Shown one piece after another: positions 1 through 7,624 of a stretch of DNA of 64,000 nucleotides. Within the stretch, counting starts at the first letter, position 1. Every line of letters begins with the position of its first letter. The stretch spans positions 333,505 through 397,504 of the forward strand of contig NZ_SDQO02000003.1 of assembly GCF_004382825.2 (NCBI RefSeq), written 5' to 3'. The translations under genes and the position numbers were made by a program. Source of the stretch: Corynebacterium silvaticum (lineage in GTDB: Bacteria > Actinomycetota > Actinomycetes > Mycobacteriales > Mycobacteriaceae). The notes below the pieces were generated by a model. That model searched no databases and was not told where the DNA came from. It was given only the letters and a program-made list of their open reading frames with translations.

Positions 1-469
1 CGATCAGCCACCACAGCACCGCAAGCCAGAAAAGCGACAGGCCCCATTCCAGACCAGACGTAGCAAAATCTCGTGCCGGGGGCAGCGCGATATAGATGAG
101 AGCGCCAAAAGGAAGAATCAGTGCGTTGCGCTCCGGATGAAGGCGCACAGTAGCAAGAGCAGCAATAGTCAGCGCGGCTGTGGTCAGGAGCAGCGCAAGC
201 CACAACGCGATTGCGCTCAGCTCCCCGCCGGTAACTTTGGCAACCGCAAAGATGAGGTACTGCCACAGAGTGGAGGTATTGGCCTCTACCCGCTCGCCGG
301 CGTTGAACACCGGACCATTACCCGCGAGGAGATTTCGTACGGTCCGCAAAACTATCAGACCGTCATCGCTAATCCACCGGCGTTGCCAGCCTCCAACAAA
401 TGCAATCACCGCGATAGCCGTGGTAGACACAAACGCGGTGGTCACTGACAACGACCGACCCTTATTCAT
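1..469 (-). CDS. aftB: Arabinofuranosyltransferase AftB, N-terminal part (gene runs off the window)
   Basis: This is the 5' part of a membrane glycosyltransferase, read leftward from an ATG at 467-469 and cut by the window edge. The translation starts MNKGRSLSV, has a first membrane segment at about residues 9-25, and then a loop containing DDGLIVLRTVRNLLAGNGPV and NAGERVEANTSTLW, followed by hydrophobic segments. A loop with an Asp pair after the first helix is typical of GT-C enzymes such as mycobacterial Rv3805c. AftB adds terminal beta-1,2-arabinofuranose to arabinan from decaprenyl-phosphoryl-arabinose outside the membrane. The next gene upstream on this strand is ubiA, which makes the precursor of that donor, as in mycobacteria. 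The start is the first in-frame ATG. Confidence 0.8.
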   Translation of the reverse strand, partial: MNKGRSLSVTTAFVSTTAIAVIAFVGGWQRRWISDDGLIVLRTVRNLLAGNGPVFNAGERVEANTSTLWQYLIFAVAKVTGGELSAIALWLALLLTTAALTIAALATVRLHPERNALILPFGALIYIALPPARDFATSGLEWGLSLFWLAVLWWLI

Positions 470-584
470 GAGTGCTCATGCTAACACTGAAGACGGGGCT
501 ATTGTGAATCCGAGTGATAAATGTTGCGTGATTAGTTTTTGTTCTCACACTTATTCATATCGCTCTACACCTGCCTTTCCATAA

Positions 585-632
585 CAAAACCGCCACCGAA
601 CAGTTCTGCGAAGAAACTGCTCTGTGGCGGTT
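585..632 (-). terminator. Hairpin after ubiA
   Basis: Arms AACCGCCAC (588-596) and GTGGCGGTT (624-632) pair perfectly. On the minus strand the stem is followed by TTTTG. It lies between the ubiA stop and the aftB start, so ubiA may be terminated separately from aftB. Confidence 0.6.
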
Positions 633-652
633 GCACTCCTAGTGGCGTGAGC

Positions 653-1633
653 CTAAAACGCAGGAACCAAATACACAGCGATGCCGATGCACACGACCCA
701 TGCGATCGCTAGGACCTGCAACGCGCGGTCTGACAGCGCGAGCTCATCAGGAGCGCCGCCGTCGCCACGGTCAACGTCGGCTGCATAGCGCAAGATAGCC
801 ACGGTAAAGGGAACCATGGAGACCTGGTACCACACTGAAGCCGTTCCGGAAGATGACGCAGCCATCTCAAAGCCCCATAGCGAGTACGCAATAACCACAG
901 CGGTTGCAGAGAGCGTCCACACAAAGCGCAGATACGTGGGCGTATACCCTTCAAGTGACTTGCGGATCTTCGCGCCCGACTTCTTGGCCAGCAAGATTTC
1001 CGCATAACGCTTACCCGATGCCATGAACAACGAACCAAACGCCGCAACCAGCAGGAACCACTGCGAAAGGTTGATACCTGCGGCCACACCGCCGGCCATA
1101 GCACGCAGCATGAATCCGGAGGAGACCAAAGCAATATCGATCACCGGCTGGTGCTTCCAGCCAAAGCAGTAACCCAGCTGCAGGGCGATATAAACCACGA
1201 CAACAATGCCGAGCCCGTGACCCGAGGAAGCAAAGTAGCTGATGAACACAGCCGCGAGCATCAGGGATACTGCCATGCCGTAGGCCAGGTTGATGGGCAG
1301 AACACCAGCGGCAATCGGCCGGAAACGCTTGGTGGGGTGCTGCCTGTCCGCCTCAACGTCGCGGGCATCATTGATCAGATAAATCGCAGATGCCGACATG
1401 CAAAAAGCGACAAAGGCGATAAGAATGTCCACGAGTGTGCGCGGCGCGAAGAGAGCCTCTGTGCCGGCGGCAGCGGGTGCAGCAAGAACCAGAACGTTCT
1501 TCACCCACTGCTTGGGGCGCAGTGCTTTAATCATCGCGTCAGGGAGGTTCTTCGGCGGACGACGCTTCTTGTTGTCCTCCACGCCACGTGTGTGGGGTTC
1601 GGGCTCAAGGAAGCTCTTGTTTTGCTCGGTCAC
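653..1633 (-). CDS. ubiA: Decaprenyl-phosphate phosphoribosyltransferase (UbiA superfamily)
   Basis: This is a 326-residue polytopic membrane protein. The UbiA prenyltransferase signature is at residues 88-106: NDARDVEADRQHP, then TKRFRP, with the Asp residues that bind Mg-pyrophosphate. The family member beside aftB and glfT2 transfers phosphoribose from PRPP to decaprenyl phosphate. This is the first step to decaprenyl-phosphoryl-arabinose, the donor for arabinan of arabinogalactan. The start is GTG at 1631-1633, directly abutting the stop of the upstream PAP2 gene (TAA, 1634-1636), so the two are probably translationally coupled. About nine hydrophobic segments follow a charged 35-residue N-terminus. 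Function is assigned from family plus gene order. Confidence 0.9.
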   Translation of the reverse strand: MTEQNKSFLEPEPHTRGVEDNKKRRPPKNLPDAMIKALRPKQWVKNVLVLAAPAAAGTEALFAPRTLVDILIAFVAFCMSASAIYLINDARDVEADRQHPTKRFRPIAAGVLPINLAYGMAVSLMLAAVFISYFASSGHGLGIVVVVYIALQLGYCFGWKHQPVIDIALVSSGFMLRAMAGGVAAGINLSQWFLLVAAFGSLFMASGKRYAEILLAKKSGAKIRKSLEGYTPTYLRFVWTLSATAVVIAYSLWGFEMAASSSGTASVWYQVSMVPFTVAILRYAADVDRGDGGAPDELALSDRALQVLAIAWVVCIGIAVYLVPAF

Positions 1634-2140
1634 TTACTTTTCCTTCTTATCCATTCGCGATACTGCTTGCGCGGTAGCGGCGCCGAGAAGCGCACCGACG
1701 GTCACGTCGGTTGGGTAATGCACTCCGAGCACCATACGCGATGTCATCATCACAGGGATACCGAGCAGCGGGAGAGGACTGCGCGTGAGCTTAGCAAGAC
1801 TCACCAAGGCAGCGCTTGTCGACGTCGCGTGTGAACTAGGAAAGCTCAGCTTAGAGGGCGTTCCCACCCCAATAGCGATCCGATCATCATGTGGACGCTT
1901 CCGCCGCACAATACGCTTGATCACAACGCTAGCAGCATGGCTGAGAAAAGCCGATACACCAACGTGTATCCACTGGCGGCGTCTCCCCTTATCCACGCAA
2001 GCGCCCAGAGCGGCCAATCCCATCCACCCCAGAGCGTGCTCACCGAAATGGCTGAGCGCGCGTGCGGTAGGCAGCACGCCACGTCGAGAAGCTAAAAGCG
2101 ATTGAATCCCAACAAGAACGTCTGATTCCACTTTACTCAT
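1634..2140 (-). CDS. PAP2-family phosphatase of the arabinogalactan cluster (Rv3807c-like)
   Basis: This small membrane phosphatase has the three PAP2 signature blocks: KRIVRRKRP, then PSSHATSTSAA, then SRMVLGVHYPTDV. The two His residues and the Arg of the last block are the catalytic set. By its place between ubiA and glfT2 it is likely to dephosphorylate the decaprenylphosphoryl-5-phosphoribose intermediate in donor synthesis. That role is inference from the equivalent mycobacterial gene. I chose ATG at 2138-2140, preceded by AGGTGG about eight bases upstream. A TTG at 2155 is also in frame but lacks a ribosome site. The start overlaps the end of glfT2 by a few bases, so translation is probably coupled. 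Confidence 0.8.
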   Translation of the reverse strand: MSKVESDVLVGIQSLLASRRGVLPTARALSHFGEHALGWMGLAALGACVDKGRRRQWIHVGVSAFLSHAASVVIKRIVRRKRPHDDRIAIGVGTPSKLSFPSSHATSTSAALVSLAKLTRSPLPLLGIPVMMTSRMVLGVHYPTDVTVGALLGAATAQAVSRMDKKEK

Positions 2141-4124
2141 CCACACCACCTGCAAAAATCTCAGACCATGCCTCGCGGCTGGTCAGACGCGTGTGGGCGG
2201 CGCGGTACTCGCCACGCAGTCGATCAAAGTTCTCTGCGACTTCCTTTTGCAAACAACGCGACTCCTTGAGCAGCTCCTTTGCCTGTTCCAGGTCACGCTT
2301 GCGGTACACCACTCCGCGACCATCAGCGGTGGTCACCGTAGCGCCGTCGAGACGGGAGAGGCTAAACCAACGCGCCTCGATGGGAGAGAGATTTGCCTGG
2401 GGAACCTCGTGATGATCTTTGTTTTCCTTGGACAACGAGTGCTTGAGACCCTTAGCCAGCCATACGGCCTTCTTGATCGGTGCCAAACGTCCTCCGATGT
2501 CGCGGATCGGCACACCGGGGATACCAGTGGGCTTAGGCAAGTCCGCGGCGGTGGGCAGCACGACAGCATCCGAATAGGTCTTACGAATCGCCGCGATACG
2601 AGGCAACGAAGACTCCAGGATGTCAAAGAGCTGATCAGGGCCAGCGAGGAAGTCCTTCATGGCCTCATTTTGGATAGCCACGGTCGAGTACTCCAGGCAC
2701 ATCAGGTGCTTAATCGTGGCCTTCTGCATCGACTTGATGATGCCCTCAACAGGGCCATCATGGTAGTTAGCAGCCACGACGAGGCGGTTGCGCAGGTGGA
2801 AATACGCCTGCCAGTCAATCGCGTCGTCCTTGTCCGACCATGCCATGTGCCAGATCGCGATACCCGGCCAGGTGGCCGTCGGGTAGCCATGACGCCCGGC
2901 GCGAAGACCGAATTCAGCGTCATCCCACTTGATAAACAGCGGCAGTGGCTGTCCGATTTCTTCTGCGACAACGCGTGGAATCATGCACATCCACCAGCCG
3001 TTGAACTCTGCGTCAATACGACGGTGCAGGTCAACGGAGTTGGGCATATCTGGTTTGTCGCCTGGTTTTCCGCGATCTGCGAGCGGGTGCTTGGCAAAGT
3101 CATGGTCGTAGTGCACATGGGGCGCGGAGGTCCACATAAAGTCATGGCGTCCGATGACCTCGCCCATGGTGTGCAGGTGGCTGCGCTCCTGGAGGTTGAG
3201 CATCTGGCCACCAACCAGCATCGGGGACTTAGCGTAACGAGCCACCTGAAGAGCACGCAGCACTGAGTCAGGTTCAATGGCGATGTCATCATCCATGTAC
3301 AGGATGTAAGGGCTCTTCTTGGCGCCGGCCTCACCTGTGCCGTCTACTCCACCAAGTGCCTCATACATGATGCGGGAATAGCCGCCCGATCCGCCGAGGT
3401 TGCCCTGGCGGAATTCAAAGAAACGCTCCCCGAAGTGCTCGGTTGCTGCTTGATAGCCTGGTTCATCAGCGGGGTGCTTGGTGCCCTGATCCGGCATGAT
3501 CATCGTGTCGATGACCGCATCCACCTCTGGGTCAGAGGCCAGCGCTTCGAGCGCAGCCACTGCGTCTGCCGGGCGGTTGAAGGTGGGGATACCCACGGTC
3601 ACTCGCGGCTCGAAAGGTCCTACCTGGGTGCCGTCGGGAAGCGTCTGGGGGCCGGGCGCCTGCGCTGCGTACCAACCAGCTTCTAGAACGGTGGTGTCGG
3701 TCTCTGCGGTGAGATCGAACCACAGCCAGCCGCCGTCCTCGAAAGGCTGCAAGGAAAGCTCAAATTCAGCGGTTCCGTCGGTGACCACTTGGCCTTCCAC
3801 AGCGATGCGGGCGCCGTCAATCTTGGAGCGGTACACGTCTACGCGTGCGGTTCCAGCGACCTCAACCTTGAGGATCACAGAGTCCAGCTGAGACCAGCGG
3901 CGCCAATAGCTTGCGGGGAACGCGTTGAAATACGTCAAGAAGCTCAGCTCGTTGCCGGCAGCAAGCGAGACCGAGCCACGGTCCTCCCACGTCGCACGTG
4001 CAGTTTTGTGTTCTGCCTCGATGAGGTACAACATCCGCACGTCATAAGGCTCGCCTGCTCGCGGTAGCAGGAATCGCTGCAGCTTTTCCACTGCCTTAGT
4101 AGCCGTGCTCTTATCAGCGCTCAT
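2133..4124 (-). CDS. glfT2: Galactofuranosyltransferase GlfT2
   Basis: This protein of about 660 residues matches the bifunctional polymerase of the galactan chain. It uses UDP-galactofuranose and alternates beta-1,5 and beta-1,6 linkages on the cytoplasmic face. An N-terminal beta-rich domain (to about residue 165) is followed by a GT-A domain with PRVTVGIPTFNRP. The metal-binding motif is LYMDDDIAIEP. The acceptor/base motif is KWDDAEFGLR, followed by WPGIAIWHMAW, which holds the metal-ligand His. These match residues known from the mycobacterial enzyme. ATG at 4122-4124 is the likely start because AGAAAGG lies about ten bases upstream; the TTG at 4133 would be too close to it. The substrate is supplied by glf at 13-14 kb, which here is separated from glfT2 by about 9 kb of inserted genes. 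Confidence 0.92.
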   Translation of the reverse strand: MSADKSTATKAVEKLQRFLLPRAGEPYDVRMLYLIEAEHKTARATWEDRGSVSLAAGNELSFLTYFNAFPASYWRRWSQLDSVILKVEVAGTARVDVYRSKIDGARIAVEGQVVTDGTAEFELSLQPFEDGGWLWFDLTAETDTTVLEAGWYAAQAPGPQTLPDGTQVGPFEPRVTVGIPTFNRPADAVAALEALASDPEVDAVIDTMIMPDQGTKHPADEPGYQAATEHFGERFFEFRQGNLGGSGGYSRIMYEALGGVDGTGEAGAKKSPYILYMDDDIAIEPDSVLRALQVARYAKSPMLVGGQMLNLQERSHLHTMGEVIGRHDFMWTSAPHVHYDHDFAKHPLADRGKPGDKPDMPNSVDLHRRIDAEFNGWWMCMIPRVVAEEIGQPLPLFIKWDDAEFGLRAGRHGYPTATWPGIAIWHMAWSDKDDAIDWQAYFHLRNRLVVAANYHDGPVEGIIKSMQKATIKHLMCLEYSTVAIQNEAMKDFLAGPDQLFDILESSLPRIAAIRKTYSDAVVLPTAADLPKPTGIPGVPIRDIGGRLAPIKKAVWLAKGLKHSLSKENKDHHEVPQANLSPIEARWFSLSRLDGATVTTADGRGVVYRKRDLEQAKELLKESRCLQKEVAENFDRLRGEYRAAHTRLTSREAWSEIFAGGVDE

Positions 4125-4390
4125 TGACGCCAAACCTTTCTAAAAGTTTTGATGTTGCCCCGCTCTCGAAGGGCACAGTTCACCCGGTCTAGCATAATGC
4201 TACTGAGTACGTCGTTCCTTAAATAACGCGCACACCACCCGGATTTCTCAGTCGGTTCCTTCTCACGTTTGTGAACCCGTTGTACTGTAGTCTTCTTATG
4301 CTTCTCGGGGGAACTCCATGGTCTAGCAAGCATGCAGAAAGTCTTTATACTCGGCGGTATCGTCGTCAACGTTTGCTGAGAGGTGCGCAC

Positions 4391-5749
4391 ATGCGTGTTT
4401 TCATGAAGTTTTCGAGCTTGATTACGGCAGTAATGTTATCGCTGCTCCTGCTTCCTTCCAGAGTGCTCACAACCGCGCGTGCCGACGCTCCCCTAAACGT
4501 GACGATTTATGACCAAGACAACGTCTTGTCCCCTGAGGAAGAGGCCGAGCTTACTGAGAAAACTCGGGCATTGAATTTTCCTACCCAGGTGCCCAATGTC
4601 GACTACGTCATCAGCGCTACCGCCACCACGCCTTATGACGATTGGGTGAAAGACTTTGGCGTGCACCAGCACAGAGAGCTCATCAATCAAGAAGGAAACA
4701 AGTGGGCCGACGGGCACGTTTTGTTCACCGTGGATGTTAATCTCCGAAAAATGGGCACCTACGTGAGCGAAGACCTCAAGGGGCCGCTCGGGTATACCAA
4801 GCATTCCACGCGTTATTCCGATTCCATGCAGAAGTCCTTTAAAAACGGCGACTGGGTGGGTGGTTTGCTCACCGGTGCCACGACTGTAGCTAAGTATGAT
4901 CCGAACGCTACCGATAACGGTAGCCGGATATTCGGCGGCCTCTTTGCCGCTGCTGGCGCGGTTTTTGCTGCGGTAGTGGGGTTCTTTTCCTTCTATTACC
5001 GCAAGCAACGCCGGAAGCTCGCAATGCAGGATTACCAGACGGTAGCCGATAACTACACGCATCTTGCTAACAACTTAGACAGCATCGACATTCGTGCACA
5101 TTATTCCCTTACCTCCCCCATCGCTGACGCCACTCTGCGCCGTGAGTGGGAGGACATTAAGAATGGTTTCCTGGCTCAGCACGACACCATGATGCAGCTT
5201 CCGGAAAACGCCGATGCGAAAGCTATTTATGCGCGTCGTAAAGAATTGGCCACGGCCGCCGCTAGCGTCACCCAGCTCCGCAACGCTGAGAACAACATCG
5301 ATACCCTCTTCCGCATGGAGAAAGGCAACACCGATGTGCGATTAAAGGAGCTCACGGCCTTGCATGAGGACATAGTCAAAGCTCAGGTCGAGGCTAACGA
5401 CGCCGCCATCCAAGCCCGTATCGGCGAGCTCAGTGCCCGCTGCCAAGCACTCATCACGAATCCTTCCGCAGCGAACTTTATGGATGAATACGCGCTCATC
5501 ATCTCCGAGTACGGCGCTGTAACCCAAGCCCTGGCCCACAAGCAATTCTCTCAAGCCGACCTTGAGCACAACCGCCCCCCAAGCCTCGGCGCTAGCGACT
5601 GGCACCCCGGCTACGGCAATTACGTGCCTTTCTTCCTCATGAACTCCTGGCATAACGACGCAGTCAGCGCCGCCAACGCCTCTAGTTCCTCGTCCACCGC
5701 CACATACTCCGGCGGCTTCTCCGGCGCGGGCTCGTCGGGAAGCTTCTAG
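4391..5749 (+). CDS. DUF5129 (TPM-like) secreted membrane protein
   Basis: This is a roughly 450-residue exported protein. A signal peptide (MRVFMKFSSLITAVMLS to about ARADA) precedes a domain like the TPM/DUF5129 family: an extracytoplasmic fold starting VTIYDQDNVLSPEEEAEL with a following SATATTPYDDW segment. One membrane helix follows (FGGLFAAAGAVFAAVVGFFS), then a basic stop-transfer and a long, probably coiled-coil cytoplasmic region. The C-terminus is Ser/Gly-rich and ends GGFSGAGSSGSF, as commonly seen in this family. ATG at 4391 is chosen because GAGAGG precedes it by about seven bases. An upstream extension is open but has no ribosome site. Function is unknown. The stop codon overlaps the stop of the convergent PAP2 gene. 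Confidence 0.75.
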   Translation: MRVFMKFSSLITAVMLSLLLLPSRVLTTARADAPLNVTIYDQDNVLSPEEEAELTEKTRALNFPTQVPNVDYVISATATTPYDDWVKDFGVHQHRELINQEGNKWADGHVLFTVDVNLRKMGTYVSEDLKGPLGYTKHSTRYSDSMQKSFKNGDWVGGLLTGATTVAKYDPNATDNGSRIFGGLFAAAGAVFAAVVGFFSFYYRKQRRKLAMQDYQTVADNYTHLANNLDSIDIRAHYSLTSPIADATLRREWEDIKNGFLAQHDTMMQLPENADAKAIYARRKELATAAASVTQLRNAENNIDTLFRMEKGNTDVRLKELTALHEDIVKAQVEANDAAIQARIGELSARCQALITNPSAANFMDEYALIISEYGAVTQALAHKQFSQADLEHNRPPSLGASDWHPGYGNYVPFFLMNSWHNDAVSAANASSSSSTATYSGGFSGAGSSGSF

Positions 5750-6252
5750 CTCGCGCCCTCTGCCGCCACTTTTCGCATCACTGCAAAGGTGGCGGCTGCA
5801 ATCGCGGCGCCAAGCAGCGCACCGGCTAGCACGTCGCTAGGCCAATGCACTCCCACATACAACCTGCTCAGCCCCACTGCCGCCGCCACGATCCACACGG
5901 TGAGCACCCACCAGCGGCGACACAGAAGCGCGAGGACCATAGCCGCAGCAAAGGCCGTCGTGGCATGGCCCGAGGGGAATGACGGGTTGTATTCATAAAG
6001 AAGCTGCAATTCCCTGCTGGGACGCTCCCGGCCGCACACGTACTTCAACGCGGTACTGCTCACCCACGAAAGCCCCACGGCTGCCGCAGGAAACAACGGC
6101 ATCGCACGATGCGTGACCATAAGCAGTGCCGACGCCACCAGCGCCCCAACCATCACAAACGCCGGGCGCGTCGCCGTGGTCAACGCAACCACCCACGGCG
6201 TCACAGCCTCCTCGCGGTGCTGAATTACAAAATCTAAAAGATACGCATCCAC
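5746..6252 (-). CDS. PAP2-superfamily phosphatase, second copy
   Basis: This 168-residue membrane enzyme has all PAP2 blocks: KYVCGRERP, PSFPSGHATTAFAAA and SRLYVGVHWPSDV. It is independent of the arabinogalactan-cluster PAP2 at 1.6-2.1 kb and only moderately similar in its motifs. Substrates in this family are undecaprenyl or decaprenyl pyrophosphate and phosphatidic acid derivatives; the sequence does not show which. The start is GTG at 6250-6252, the only reasonable in-frame start before the first helix. The gene is convergent with the DUF5129 gene and shares stop-codon bases with it. Confidence 0.75.
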   Translation of the reverse strand: MDAYLLDFVIQHREEAVTPWVVALTTATRPAFVMVGALVASALLMVTHRAMPLFPAAAVGLSWVSSTALKYVCGRERPSRELQLLYEYNPSFPSGHATTAFAAAMVLALLCRRWWVLTVWIVAAAVGLSRLYVGVHWPSDVLAGALLGAAIAAATFAVMRKVAAEGAS

Positions 6253-6277
6253 CCCAGCGAGCCTACGGCACCACCAA

Positions 6278-6315
6278 GAAAAGCAAGGGTGCGGACGCTC
6301 TCGCCCTCACCCTTA
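6278..6315 (-). terminator. Terminator after the adhesin gene
   Basis: Read on the minus strand, AAGGGTG pairs with CACCCTT around a GC-rich inner part and is followed by GCTTTTC. It lies just after the stop of the 3' adhesin fragment and before the PAP2 gene. Confidence 0.55.
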
Positions 6316-6337
6316 CTTTATAAACTCAGAATGTTCC

Positions 6338-7624
6338 TTAATCTCTACGGTGACGCATCACAAAGAACGCCAAACCAGCGAGCGAAAGAATCGCGCCAAG
6401 GATCAGCACCATGTACACACTTGCACCAGTAACAGCAAGAGTCTTCTTAGGCTTTTCCTTAACCGGTGCCGGCTTCTGAGTAGTCGGTGCCGCAGGCCTC
6501 TGAGGTGCATTTGTCGGTGTGGAAGAACTAGAACTTCCGCTATCCGATGGCACCAAGTGCGGCGCGACAAACGGCACCAGGATCAGCAGCGACCACCACC
6601 ACGGAATATTGGCGGTGTTGCGCACCTTAACCAAGGCTGGCTTGTCAAAGGAATCAGACGGAACGATGATCGTCGCAGATCCATCGCCATTGTCCCGGAC
6701 AACAGCAGACCCATCCGCAGAGGAATAACCGGGGGTAGACCACGTGGTCAAAGCAGAGTTACGAGGCATAACCTCTCGAACCTTGATCTCGGTACCGACT
6801 GGCAGCGCAGGCAACTCGGTGTTCTTGCCCTCGGAAATCTTCAGTGTCTGTGTCTTGTTAACTCCGCTTGTGTCCTTGTACGTCACCTCCACGTCAAACT
6901 CCCGCGGATTCTGCCCGCTAGAGCCCCACGCATCCACAGACAATCCACCGAGCACCTTGGTCAAAGAGACTTTACCCAGTTCCTTATAATCATTGACCAG
7001 TTTGGCAGAAGTGTTCGTTCCCTTGTCTCCGACCTTAACGGTGACGTTTGTCGTGGAACCTGCCAAGTTAAAGCGAGCACCACCCGCATCAAGGCCTTCG
7101 GTGTTCTCGGTGAACACGCACTCAGCGCCAGAACGTAGATCCTCGATCACAGTTGGTGTCTTGGCAGTGACGGTCACTGTGCCGTCTTTCTTCCAGCTAC
7201 CTAGTTCGCAGACATAGTTCACCTTAAAAGGCTTCTCCATCAAGGCCTTGGAAGTTGAACCAGTGATCTCCTTGGAAAGGGTAATCTTTGCGCGCCATGC
7301 GGAGTAGGCATTGGTCACCTTGACGTTCTTCTCACCGTTACCCACGATAATGGACTCATCCAGGCCGGAAACCTTGAGGTCAGAGCCGCCTACCTGAGCG
7401 TCTTGCTCTTTAATGGTGCAGATAGAACCTTCGGGAATATCCTTGACTGTTGCTTTCTCACCAGCGCCGATTGGGCCTAAGAAGCCTTCCTGATGGAAGC
7501 CAAGTTCTTTATGTTCGCAGGAATAGCCGAAGGAAAACTTCTTGTCAGTCGCAACATTATCGGGATCTTGAAGTTCTTTAGTAATGGTGAAAGAACCCTT
7601 GTTTAAGGAGTACACGTTATTCAC
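6338..7624 (-). CDS. DUF5979 adhesin, 3' part with LAVTG cell-wall anchor (frameshifted from the 5' part)
   Basis: This 428-codon frame is the C-terminal part of the surface protein that begins at 9713. It has no signal peptide. It starts in the middle of a repeat (VNNVYSLNKGSFTITKEL, equivalent to the VTNKYTTSLGKFKVTKKV joins of the upstream half). It holds further DUF5979-type repeats of about 100 residues. The C-terminus has a Pro/Ser/Thr-rich wall-spanning stretch, the sorting signal LAVTG, a hydrophobic helix and the tail RHRRD. LAxTG signals are typical of class E sortases, and one lies at 57 kb. The GTG at 7622-7624 overlaps the upstream stop (TGTGAATAA), so re-initiation is possible, but a one-base frameshift in a single gene is the simpler reading. 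Confidence 0.75.
   Translation of the reverse strand: MNNVYSLNKGSFTITKELQDPDNVATDKKFSFGYSCEHKELGFHQEGFLGPIGAGEKATVKDIPEGSICTIKEQDAQVGGSDLKVSGLDESIIVGNGEKNVKVTNAYSAWRAKITLSKEITGSTSKALMEKPFKVNYVCELGSWKKDGTVTVTAKTPTVIEDLRSGAECVFTENTEGLDAGGARFNLAGSTTNVTVKVGDKGTNTSAKLVNDYKELGKVSLTKVLGGLSVDAWGSSGQNPREFDVEVTYKDTSGVNKTQTLKISEGKNTELPALPVGTEIKVREVMPRNSALTTWSTPGYSSADGSAVVRDNGDGSATIIVPSDSFDKPALVKVRNTANIPWWWSLLILVPFVAPHLVPSDSGSSSSSTPTNAPQRPAAPTTQKPAPVKEKPKKTLAVTGASVYMVLILGAILSLAGLAFFVMRHRRD

Noticed and set aside
137..584. Open frames on the plus strand opposite aftB
   Set aside because: They are shadows of the minus-strand membrane protein, whose translation has clear AftB-like features.
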